From CANLBN01 sp050633825 (GTDB lineage: Bacteria; Pseudomonadota; Gammaproteobacteria; Pseudomonadales; Cellvibrionaceae), in the NCBI GenBank assembly GCA_050633825.1, contig JBOEHG010000011.1, forward strand, positions 1-64,000: a stretch of 64,000 nucleotides of DNA. Reading direction: 5' to 3'. Shown here piece by piece: positions 16,959-26,700 of the stretch. The stretch's first letter is position 1. Every line of letters begins with the position of its first letter. The translations under genes were made by a program, and so were the position numbers. The notes beneath the pieces are model-generated. The model made no database searches and was not told where the DNA came from. It worked only from the letters and a program-made list of their open reading frames with translations.

Positions 16959-17849
16959 ATGAAATCTATCCGTATATTGCCAGCCTTTATTGTCATTAGC
17001 CTATGCAGCTTGCTTATTCTTGGGTGTTCTAGTACCAAGAAAATTAACTTTGCGAACTTCTCTGAGCAAAAGCTGTATGATACAGCCCAAGGTCACCTAA
17101 AGAAAAGACGGTTTATTTTGGCCGTTGAGGCACTACAAAAGCTGGAGTCGGATTTTCCTTTCGGTAAATACGCGAACTCATCTCAACTGGCTCTAATTTA
17201 TGCTTACTATAAAAGTAGTGAGCTGCCATTAGCTGATTCTGCTGCAAGTCGCTATATTCGCTTGCATCCCAACCACCCCGATGTAGATTACGCCTATTAT
17301 ATGAGAGGGCTTGTCGCCTTCCCTACGCCTTCATCGTTTTTCCAATCAGCGCTTGGGACTGATCTAAGTAAACGCGATATGAAGTCAGCAAAAGCGTCCT
17401 TTGTCTACTTTTCTGAACTAGTACGTCGCTTTCCTAATAGCCAATATTCACCTGATGCTATCGAGAGAATGAACTATATACGTAACTTACTCTCTCGGCA
17501 TGAAATCAATGTCGCCAATTACTATTTGGAAAGAGGGGCTTTTTTGGCGGCAGCCAATAGAGGACGCTACGTTGTAGAGAACTACCAAACAACACCGGCG
17601 GTCCCTGATGCACTCGCCATGATGATTCAAAGTTATCATTTGCTCAATATGCCTGATTTAGCACAAGAAAGCCTAGGTGTATTAACGTTAAACTATCCTG
17701 ATTACCCGGCATTGAATGACAAAGGTGAGTTCGACTATAAATACCATATTAGCGGCTCAAATTCCCTGTTAAAAACAATCACCTTTGGTCTGGTTGATAC
17801 CAGTCGCCCCCCCGGATTTGATAGCCGGAAGCAATACGGGGAATTTTAA
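16959..17849 (+). CDS. bamD: outer membrane protein assembly factor BamD (lipoprotein)
   Basis: BamD is the essential lipoprotein of the BAM complex that inserts beta-barrel proteins into the outer membrane. The signal peptide MKSIRILPAFIVISLCSL ends with lipobox ILGC, and TPR-like helices follow (AQGHLKKRRFILAVEALQKL, then FPFGKYANSSQLALIYAYY). The ATG at 16959 places the signal peptide correctly; an upstream GTG at 16917 would add a useless extension. The mature length of about 275 aa is typical. Confidence 0.93.
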   Translation: MKSIRILPAFIVISLCSLLILGCSSTKKINFANFSEQKLYDTAQGHLKKRRFILAVEALQKLESDFPFGKYANSSQLALIYAYYKSSELPLADSAASRYIRLHPNHPDVDYAYYMRGLVAFPTPSSFFQSALGTDLSKRDMKSAKASFVYFSELVRRFPNSQYSPDAIERMNYIRNLLSRHEINVANYYLERGAFLAAANRGRYVVENYQTTPAVPDALAMMIQSYHLLNMPDLAQESLGVLTLNYPDYPALNDKGEFDYKYHISGSNSLLKTITFGLVDTSRPPGFDSRKQYGEF

Positions 17850-17887
17850 TATCCCCGTATAACGGGATAAATACAAACACTCTACCA

Positions 17888-19513
17888 CTATTCCCCAGGC
17901 TTCCAACCATTGGTAATAGGGTAACGCCTATCACGGCCGAAACCACGCTGTGAAATACGAACACCTATAGGCGCTTGCCGACGCTTGTATTCATTAATAT
18001 CGACCAATCTAATCACCCTGTGAACCGTATCAGTATCAAAGCCGGCGTCAATAATGGTATCGGCGCTTTGGTCTTCCTCTATATAACGCTGAAGAATTTG
18101 GTCAAGTACATCATAAGGTGGCAAATTATCTTCATCCTTCTGGTCTGGCGCTAATTCTGCCGAAGGTGGACGCTCAATGACTGAGGGTGGGATCACTTCT
18201 GTGATGGTGTTGCGGTATCTAGATAAAGCAAAGACTGTCGTCTTAGGTACATCTTTCAACACATCAAAACCTCCAGCCATATCACCATATAATGTGGAAT
18301 ACCCAACAGCCATTTCACTTTTATTGCCCGTGGTTAATACCAAAGCACCGGTTTTATTAGAGATAGCCATCAAAATCACACCGCGACACCGCGCCTGTAA
18401 ATTTTGCTCCGTCAAATCTACAGGCTTTCCTTCAAAGGCAGTCGCCAAACCATTGATAAATGCATCGTACATAGGCTCTATACTGATTACTTGATAATCC
18501 ACTCCCAACCTTTGGGCTTGGTCTTGGGCATCATTACGGCTAAGTTCAGATGTATAAGTAAATGGCATCATAACAGCGGTAACACGTTCGGCCCCTAAAG
18601 CATCTACTGCAATGGCTAAAGTCAAACCTGAATCGATACCACCTGACAAACCAAGAATAACCTTCTTAAAGCCATTCTTGTTAACATAATCTCTAACGCC
18701 CAAAACAAGTGCATCATACAAAACCTGTAATTCAGGCTCCTCTGATTCCAAAGCTTGTGGTTGAATGTAAGGCTGACTTAAATTATCGACAATAAGGGGA
18801 TATAAACCTTCTTCGTATAGAGGCGCATGTACACAGCAAGAACCATCAGACTGAACCGCAAACGATCCGCCATCAAAAACAAGTTCGTCTTGGCCACCGA
18901 CTTGATTGACATAAATAACCGGCATACTTCCTTCAAGCGCTCGTTGACTCAGCAACTCAACTCTTTGTTGTTGTTTCTGCTGATGAAAAGGCGAGGCATT
19001 TAAATTAATCATCAACTTAGCGCCTTGCTCTTTAGCCTGTGCCATAGGGCCTTGATGCCATATATCTTCACAGATTGTCAACGCAGTCGGAATCCCCGCA
19101 AGATCAAAAACACACATCTCAGTGCCCTTTTTAAAATAACGTTTTTCGTCAAAGACTTGATAGTTAGGTAGCTCCTGTTTCGCATATTGTTCTGTAATAC
19201 TGCCCTTATGTAGCACACCAGCCATATTAAATAGCTGTCCATCAATCTGAAGTGGATACCCGAGGATCACCGTTGCTGTAAATTTCTCTGATGTAAGTAT
19301 TTCTAGTGCATTTTTTATACGAACCTGCATACTATCACGCAGCAAAAGGTCTTCTGGGGGATAACCACAAAGGGTTAATTCCGGAAAAATCACAACATCA
19401 GCGGCATGATCTACCTGCGCTTGTTTAATCGATTTAATAACACGCTGTGTGTTACCGTCTATATCACCAACCACAGGATTAATCTGAGCCATGACAATAT
19501 TCAATCTTGACAT
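17888..19513 (-). CDS. nadE: glutamine-dependent NAD+ synthetase
   Basis: It amidates deamido-NAD+ using ammonia released from glutamine, the last step of NAD synthesis. The N-terminal nitrilase-type glutaminase (about 1-250) has its glutamate in FPELTLCGYPPE, a lysine near DEKRYFKKG and the nucleophilic cysteine in ALTICEDIW. The C-terminal synthetase carries the pyrophosphate loop GLSGGIDSG. The length of 541 aa matches the two-domain form. It is convergent with bamD and divergent from pilS. Confidence 0.95.
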   Translation of the reverse strand: MSRLNIVMAQINPVVGDIDGNTQRVIKSIKQAQVDHAADVVIFPELTLCGYPPEDLLLRDSMQVRIKNALEILTSEKFTATVILGYPLQIDGQLFNMAGVLHKGSITEQYAKQELPNYQVFDEKRYFKKGTEMCVFDLAGIPTALTICEDIWHQGPMAQAKEQGAKLMINLNASPFHQQKQQQRVELLSQRALEGSMPVIYVNQVGGQDELVFDGGSFAVQSDGSCCVHAPLYEEGLYPLIVDNLSQPYIQPQALESEEPELQVLYDALVLGVRDYVNKNGFKKVILGLSGGIDSGLTLAIAVDALGAERVTAVMMPFTYTSELSRNDAQDQAQRLGVDYQVISIEPMYDAFINGLATAFEGKPVDLTEQNLQARCRGVILMAISNKTGALVLTTGNKSEMAVGYSTLYGDMAGGFDVLKDVPKTTVFALSRYRNTITEVIPPSVIERPPSAELAPDQKDEDNLPPYDVLDQILQRYIEEDQSADTIIDAGFDTDTVHRVIRLVDINEYKRRQAPIGVRISQRGFGRDRRYPITNGWKPGE

Positions 19514-19668
19514 AATTTTTTTGTACTACATTATTAAAAATAAAGGTTGCCGGTGTGCCATATAAGTAGAAAATGACTATAAAAACACCTACAGTTAAAC
19601 AGACTAATATTCTAAAACAAAATCTGTGATAGAAGTATTAATAATAGCGATGATTTAAGAGCTGAATT

Positions 19669-21258
19669 GTGCCATTCCTAACACCAACAACTAACGATAC
19701 TCGCCGCTTACTCGGTGTATATATATACTATCGATTAAGTTTAGGGCTAATGCTTGGCATTATGCACTGGACGGGTTTATCAAACGATGTTTTTGGGTAC
19801 GCGCATCCAGCGATATTTACCGATATCGCACTATTTTATATTGTTATTTGTACTCTATCGCTTATTTTCTATTGGTCCAGAATACTTCGAGCGCACACTT
19901 CACACCTACTCGCTGTTCTTATCTTTGACTTTATAGCCCTCGTGATCATGATTTATGCCAGTGGTGGCCTAACAGGAGGTCTCGGCTATCTACTCTTAAT
20001 CCCTATGGCAATAGGCAGCACCTTTCTTCAAGGCCAAGCCAATATAGGCTTAGCTGCTTTTGGTACCATACTGGTGCTCGGTATGAGCCTAATTAATATT
20101 AACAGCGGTTTTGGTAGTAGTAGAGACTTCTTTTCAGCCGGGGTCACAGGAGTCTCATTATTTGTTACTGCAATAGCTTTTAGGGTTTTCTCCGAAAAAA
20201 TCCAAACCAGTCAATACACTGCAAAAAAACAAACTGAACAGGCTGATTACTTACAGCTTATTAGTCAACGTATCGTCGAGACTATGCGTACTGGCATTAT
20301 TGTTGTAAACAGGGATCTTCGAATTCAATTGATTAACCATGCTGCTGCTGCTCTTCTCACAGTGAACAGTCGCTTTGAGGGAGTCATTAGAATAGAGCCC
20401 ATCTATCAACGCTTAGAGCAGTGGAAAAATGATGGTGTAATACCAGCTTCATTTCAATTTCTCTTGGATGGTGAACAGGCACTTAAAGTCAGTTTTGCCC
20501 CTTTAGAAGATTCTCGTTTCCCATCTCTTATGCTATTTGTAGAAGATACTCAACGACTTAACCAAGAAGCGCAACAATTAAAACTAGCCTCGCTTGGGCG
20601 ATTAACAGCCAGTATAGCTCACGAAATACGAAACCCCTTAGGGGCTATTAGTCATGCCAGTCAACTATTAGATGAATCCAATACAATAACAAATGATGAT
20701 AAAGGTCTGTTAGACATCATTTATAATAACTCACAAAGAATTAATATTATTATTAATAATATTTTAGAGTTTTCAAGAAGAAAAAATGCAAACCCTGAGA
20801 TCATAAACATCAACCAATGGGTGAGTGATTTTAAGGATGACTATTTACAACATCATTCTGGCATCATTAATATTATATCTAATGGAAAAGACATACACGC
20901 CAAAATTGACCCTAATCACTTATATCAAATCATAAACAATCTTACAGATAACGGACTTCGTTATAGCCATCAAAAAAATTATGAAGAGATTATAGAATTT
21001 CACTTAGGGATACAACAAAAAGACCAACGCCCTTATATTGACATAGTGGATTTTGGCAATGGAATCAACAAAGAAGACCGAGATAAGATATTTGAACCTT
21101 TTTATACCACTGAAGCAACAGGGTCTGGGCTCGGCTTATATTTATGCAAAGAATTAAGTGAAGCAAATCAGTCTCACTTAAGCTATAGCTATGAAAATAA
21201 AAAAAGTATCTTTAGACTAACATTATCTCACCCGCAAAGAAGAATAGAATTACAATGA
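19669..21258 (+). CDS. pilS: type IV pilus sensor histidine kinase PilS
   Basis: PilS senses pilin levels in the inner membrane and controls PilR. Six hydrophobic helices fill about residues 20-180, followed by a PAS-like region (TMRTGIIVVNRDLRIQLIN). The H-box SIAHEIRNPLG carries phospho-acceptor His318, and the ATP-binding domain has DNGLRYS, DFGNGI and GSGLGLYLCKEL. The start is GTG. The stop overlaps the pilR start by four bases, so the pair is translationally coupled. Confidence 0.93.
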   Translation: MPFLTPTTNDTRRLLGVYIYYRLSLGLMLGIMHWTGLSNDVFGYAHPAIFTDIALFYIVICTLSLIFYWSRILRAHTSHLLAVLIFDFIALVIMIYASGGLTGGLGYLLLIPMAIGSTFLQGQANIGLAAFGTILVLGMSLININSGFGSSRDFFSAGVTGVSLFVTAIAFRVFSEKIQTSQYTAKKQTEQADYLQLISQRIVETMRTGIIVVNRDLRIQLINHAAAALLTVNSRFEGVIRIEPIYQRLEQWKNDGVIPASFQFLLDGEQALKVSFAPLEDSRFPSLMLFVEDTQRLNQEAQQLKLASLGRLTASIAHEIRNPLGAISHASQLLDESNTITNDDKGLLDIIYNNSQRINIIINNILEFSRRKNANPEIININQWVSDFKDDYLQHHSGIINIISNGKDIHAKIDPNHLYQIINNLTDNGLRYSHQKNYEEIIEFHLGIQQKDQRPYIDIVDFGNGINKEDRDKIFEPFYTTEATGSGLGLYLCKELSEANQSHLSYSYENKKSIFRLTLSHPQRRIELQ

Positions 21259-22667
21259 GCAATGATAAAATCAATAAAATTTTGGTTATTGATGACGAGC
21301 CAGACATACGAGGCTTACTTTCAATGACTATAGAGCGCATGGGCCATCATGCCATTTGTGCTGAAACAGTCGCTAAAGGAAGATCAATACTAGCTGAAGA
21401 AAAGTTTGATCTGTGTCTGACTGACTTAAGATTACCTGACGGATCAGGAATAGAGATCGTTAAGTTAATACAAGATAAGCACACACAAACCCCGGTAATT
21501 GTTATTACTGCTCATGGCTCTATGGATATTGCTATTGACGCCATGAAAAATGGCGCATTTGACTTTATTAACAAACCGGTTGATTTAAGTAATTTACGCA
21601 AATTAATTAATAGTGCTCTAAACACACCAAAACAAAAAATCAATTCAGAAACTGCCAGCGATATCATTGGCGATTCACCAGCGGCATTAAATTTAAAGAA
21701 AAATATCTCTAAAGTATCACGATCACAAGCTCCTGTATTTATTTGTGGCGAATCTGGTAGCGGCAAAGAATTAGTAGCTCGTTCAATACATAGCTTTAGC
21801 TCTCGATATAACAAACCTTTTATTGCTGTTAACTGTGGTGCCATTCCAAAAGAATTAATGGAAAGCGAATTTTTCGGACATACCAAAGGTAGTTTCACAG
21901 GAGCAATTCAAGACAAACAGGGTTTATTCCAAAGCGCTGAAGGCGGCACATTATTTTTGGATGAAGTAGCTGACCTTCCTATGGACATGCAAGTAAAATT
22001 ACTTAGAGCTATTCAAGAAAAAACTATTAGAGCCGTTGGTGCACAAATAGAAACTCGTATTGATGTACGCATACTCAGCGCCACTCACAAACAATTACTA
22101 GATGAAATCCAAAGAGGAAATTTTCGCAATGACTTGTATTATAGAATCAACGTCATTGAAATTAATGTCCCACCACTACGCCAACGGTTAGAAGATATTG
22201 AAATATTAACAAATAAACTACTAAAAAAAATATCTAGTAAAAATAATAGCAATTTAATCACAATTTCGAAGTCGGCCTTATCCCTATTGAAAGATTATTC
22301 TTTTCCGGGAAATGTGCGTGAACTTGAAAATATTTTAGAGAGAGCATCTGCACTTTGCGACGAAGGGAACATAGATGCAGCAAATTTACAATTAACCCCT
22401 CTCATTAAGGCTGAACCAAAAAGCAGCGAAATCTCTATTGAGAATGATACAAAACAGTTATTAGGCTTAGATGGCCCCTCGACAATAGCACCTTTCAACT
22501 CCGACAAGCTATCCATTGACGAGTATCTAGACAATATAGAAAAAAGCATTATACTAGAGAAGCTAGAACAAAATCGTTGGAACAGAACAACAACTGCCAA
22601 GGTACTAAAGATTACTTTCAGGTCGTTGCGTTACCGCATGAAAAAACTCGGCATTGATGATGAATGA
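21255..22667 (+). CDS. pilR: sigma-54-dependent response regulator PilR
   Basis: PilR activates pilin genes from sigma-54 promoters when phosphorylated by PilS. The receiver domain (about 8-120) has phospho-acceptor Asp57 in LTDLRLPDGSG. The AAA+ domain follows, with Walker A GESGSGKE and the sigma-54 contact loop as GSFTGA rather than the usual GAFTGA. The C-terminus has a Fis-type helix-turn-helix (TTAKVLKITFRSLRYRMKKL). The length of 470 aa is normal. Its pilin targets are probably outside the window. Confidence 0.94.
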   Translation: MSNDKINKILVIDDEPDIRGLLSMTIERMGHHAICAETVAKGRSILAEEKFDLCLTDLRLPDGSGIEIVKLIQDKHTQTPVIVITAHGSMDIAIDAMKNGAFDFINKPVDLSNLRKLINSALNTPKQKINSETASDIIGDSPAALNLKKNISKVSRSQAPVFICGESGSGKELVARSIHSFSSRYNKPFIAVNCGAIPKELMESEFFGHTKGSFTGAIQDKQGLFQSAEGGTLFLDEVADLPMDMQVKLLRAIQEKTIRAVGAQIETRIDVRILSATHKQLLDEIQRGNFRNDLYYRINVIEINVPPLRQRLEDIEILTNKLLKKISSKNNSNLITISKSALSLLKDYSFPGNVRELENILERASALCDEGNIDAANLQLTPLIKAEPKSSEISIENDTKQLLGLDGPSTIAPFNSDKLSIDEYLDNIEKSIILEKLEQNRWNRTTTAKVLKITFRSLRYRMKKLGIDDE

Positions 22668-22774
22668 AAATTATTTTCAAATAACAGAGGAAGTTATCTT
22701 AACAAATCAATAGAAAAACACTGCAAAAAATATCAACATATTCAATTTAGCAAGCCCCATGGAAGGAGCATATA

Positions 22775-23305
22775 ATGAAAAGGATTACCTTAGGCTTTAC
22801 CTTACTTAATTTACTGATCACATTATCGATAGTTGGAATACTACTCTCGACAGGTATTCCAGGCCTATCTACTCTACTGGCAAATAGCCAAGCCAATAAT
22901 GCCTATCAACGTTTATTTACCTTAATACAATTTACACGAATTCAAGCAGTAAACTACCAATCACAAGTCATAATTTGTCCTACTGTCAATAAAAAAACAT
23001 GTATTTCCAACTGGAATCAGCCACTAATGGTTTTCGTCGACATAAATGATGATAAAACCAAAAATGCTAATGAGTTATTATTACAATCCTTTTCTAAGAT
23101 GCAAAAAGATGAATACATTAACTGGAAAGCATCAGGGGAATTACATTATTTGCGCTTCAAGCCTGATGGGTCTACTGGCAACCAAAATGGAAGGCTTACG
23201 TATTGCCTAAAGAAAGGAGAAGACACTTATGCGAGGCAAATCGTTATGTACCGTACCGGCAGAGCTAGGAGAGGCAGCGAAACTGAGGCACTAAAGAAAT
23301 GTTAA
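22775..23305 (+). CDS. fimT: FimT-like minor pseudopilin, probable DNA-binding pilin of natural transformation
   Basis: A type IV prepilin of the GspH/FimT family. Its position just after pilR and its C-terminal GRAR sequence (residues 162-165) fit FimT, where a GRxR motif was shown to bind DNA during uptake in Legionella. The prepilin cleavage site is Gly7/Phe8. The mature N-terminus reads FTLLN, with Asn instead of the near-universal Glu at position 5, so processing or assembly may differ. GGAAGGAG lies upstream of the ATG. The stop is four bases from that of the convergent pilE. Confidence 0.8.
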   Translation: MKRITLGFTLLNLLITLSIVGILLSTGIPGLSTLLANSQANNAYQRLFTLIQFTRIQAVNYQSQVIICPTVNKKTCISNWNQPLMVFVDINDDKTKNANELLLQSFSKMQKDEYINWKASGELHYLRFKPDGSTGNQNGRLTYCLKKGEDTYARQIVMYRTGRARRGSETEALKKC

Positions 23306-23309
23306 CGTT

Positions 23310-23726
23310 TTAGCGCCAACATTCATCTGACGAGAGGCTACCACCATCAATGTCTCTCTCACCAGTATTAGACACCGTCAATGTTTCACAATCGGTATCT
23401 GTAAAAGTTGGATCGACACTGATAACAAAAGTGGTATTCTCATTAGCTAAAGTAATAGAGCCTGTATAATAACCGTTCTCACTGGTTGAGGAAGGCATGT
23501 CAAGTGCGGCTGCACCTGTACCTGTCAGCGCCCCAGCAAAACGACTATTTTGAGTAAAGTGCCTTTCTTGTCGAGCCACGATATCTAAGGCAAATGCTTT
23601 ACCTTCTGCGCGCTTGCCTTTTATCACAAATGTCTGATAGTTAGGAATAGCCACAGCAGCCAATATAGCTACTGTGGCAACAACAATCATTAACTCTATT
23701 AGAGTAAAGCCTTTATATCTCACCAT
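23310..23726 (-). CDS. pilE: type IV minor pilin PilE
   Basis: A short prepilin leader (MVRYKG) is followed by FTLIELMIVVATVAILAAVA, the canonical type IV pilin helix with Glu5. The globular domain has two cysteines near the end (DTDCETL and DECWR), giving the usual C-terminal disulfide loop. At 138 aa and as the last gene of the fimU-pilV-pilW-pilX-pilY1 operon, it corresponds to PilE of pseudomonads, part of the priming complex. Confidence 0.87.
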   Translation of the reverse strand: MVRYKGFTLIELMIVVATVAILAAVAIPNYQTFVIKGKRAEGKAFALDIVARQERHFTQNSRFAGALTGTGAAALDMPSSTSENGYYTGSITLANENTTFVISVDPTFTDTDCETLTVSNTGERDIDGGSLSSDECWR

Positions 23727-23740
23727 AATATTCTCATAGA

Positions 23741-26700
23741 TTACTTAATTATTGACCAAGCTTTTCTACCTTCGGGAATAAACTTATTTGGATTTAAACC
23801 CAGAGTATCGTTAGAGCCATCCTCTTTACTGACTCCTAGTTTCACTTTACCCTTACCATCTAAAATAACACCGAGCCCCACAACACTACCATCAAACTTA
23901 AAGGTTGGCCCCGAATTGTCAGGTTCTCCATCATTATCAAGATCAAAAACTAAAAAGTCAGGGGCGGAACCATCAAAAGCATTTAGAGCAACCAAATAAC
24001 TATCACCACCAGGCGTACAGGAGAACTCTTCCACCTCAGGAACAGTGACTGCAAAAAAGATAATCTCTCCAATCAATATTGGATTAATAACAACTCGCCC
24101 ACCATTAAAAAAACCTGACGTAGACGATCCATCCATATTAATGTACCAACCAAAACCACCTTCTGCATCACCTCTAGTTGCCGTATATTTCACAGGAGTA
24201 GAAACAACATCAATTTCCCCTGTGCCACTAGCAGTAAAACTCTGTTGATTTAAGTCATTAAAAGTTAAATTAGAGTTAGTACTCACACCGGTATCCCATA
24301 TGGAATAAAAAGTTTGTACCGACTGATCCTGATCATCATCAACTGCCATATATTGGCCCGTACCAAAATACACTAATACATTAGGTGCTGTTTGTGATGA
24401 CCTTCTTGCCGGATGTAACTGTATTTGAGGCGCAGAGGTAATAGGCTGACGGTCACTAGCACTACACGGTGATCGGCAAGCACTAAATAGTGGTGTAGGT
24501 GATGATCCACCATAAGCAGAACCCCAACTGCCCTCACTTGTAGATGACACATCAAATGCCCACATATTACCGTATAAATCACCCGCATAAATACGATCAA
24601 CAACAAAATCTCCATCAAGGTCTGCAACCGTTGGACTAGAGAGGCCATTGCAATCTTTTGTTAAACTACAAGAACCCGCAGACAAGGGCCCTGTTTTCGT
24701 TTCTAAAATTCGATATTCTGTTCCTTCTGTTAGGCCATTACTGAAATCAGCATCCAGATAGAGAATAAATAACTTAGCCTCACCATCTCCAGAATTATTG
24801 TAACCATTACCAAAGACAGCAGCCCATTTATTATTATTCATTTTAACAATTTGTGGAGTACTAAATGTCGCACCTAAATCACTATGGGTAAATTCACCGA
24901 TGACATTACTGGTATTCATAGTCGAAGGATTAGTGACATCCAACACATAAATGCCCTTACCTCCTGTTCTTGTTGCGCCGACTAAATATGAGCGCCAATT
25001 TCCATTAATAAACACATCACGAACAGTAATAGGTCCATCCACATACGCCTGATATTCATAATCTTTATCTGCTAAATTATAGAGGCTATTTGATAAAAAA
25101 CTGGGGATATAAGCAAACACTTCAACACCACCCGCGGAAGTAGGGCTTGCATCAAAGGCATGCATCATTCCATCATTTGCCCCCACAAAAACAACAGGAG
25201 ATGACCTACCAGGATTAAAACTGCTGTATGGTTTAGTTTCATCGCCTGAGATTAAATCAGGATAGGGTTCAGACGGGTCTCCCATATATTCTGGTGTTGA
25301 ATGTACAAGCGCACCTAAGGTAAACGGCTGATCATTTTCATCCAAACGATTACGAAAAGAGAATAATGAAGACACTGTAATATTACGCACCTCTGCTGAG
25401 GTATCACCTTTAATATAATTAATAATGCCGTCAAGATAAGTGCCATTATCCACTCCTGTTGGCACTTCCGTTAGTAAATCATCTACCATACTCTGGCTAA
25501 TTTCACTTGCTTGCAATGACGCTACATTTGCAGGTGAAGCAAACACTACACCTTGTTTAGTACTGGCTTCCGAATTATAAGTCAAAATATTTCGACTAGA
25601 AGGCGATTGACTCACAAGCTTATCAGCGGCTGACCAAACAGGGTTACTTTGATCAATACTGCCGTCACTGGCAATAAGAAAGGCCTCTAGATCACCAGTC
25701 CAGCTTTCTGTGTTAAAGGTGCTTTGGAATAACAAGGTATCTTCTGTAATCCGGCTAGAACTAAAAGAGGCACCCGTTGCTGATCCACCGCTGGTGATAT
25801 CACCAAGAATCGTAGCAAAACTATTCTCCAATTGAGCCGGATTACGTACAGGAAAATAACTGTCAGGAATACCATCAGGGTTAGGCTCACCATCCAAGTC
25901 AACAGCATCCCATTCCGGATTACCATTGATATTCGATGAATTATTAGGTAAACCATTATTATCAAGGTCATTAAATCCACCATATTTTGCAGCATACCAA
26001 AGTGGATTCTCTAATAAACGGGCCGCAGGGCTATTATTGACACTATAACCTTGAACCCATGCAGAGGCAGAATTAGAAGTAGTAGTGGATGAGGGTTTAG
26101 TAAATATATCGCCATCATTATCGACTAAATAACTAAATCCATTATTTGCGCCCTCGTCTTTCCATATAACACCAAAGGTCACACCAGAATTATCAACACC
26201 TGTAATGGTATAGCCAAAGCGAATACTAAAACCGGCTGCCGCGCTTACCTCTCTCATAGTAACCACTATTTGATCAGCATTAACAGCAGGGCTACAACTT
26301 GCACCGACACAATAATCCAAATCAACAATGGCATCCATATCATAATCATTACCCCATGGAGAATCCTCCCATGTCAACGTAAATGATCCAGTAGTTGCCG
26401 AGCTATCCTTAACAATGACATCAATCAAACTACAGGTATTCCAGTCATTATCCGTATTACCTAGAGATTTACGGCTGCCATTAGAACCCCCTTTAGACTC
26501 GCAGGTTGGTACAAAAGAAACTGTGTTACTACCAACCGCCACTTCAAAACTGGGAACGCTTTCAGCCAAAGAAATTGCATAGGTATCGACTGTTTGCTCA
26601 TCAGCCAAATCGCTACGAAGGTCATTCATTTTGGCATGATAGGCAAGACCTGCTATATGGTAGCCACCTTCTTGACTGGGCACTTCCGGACAAGAGCCTT

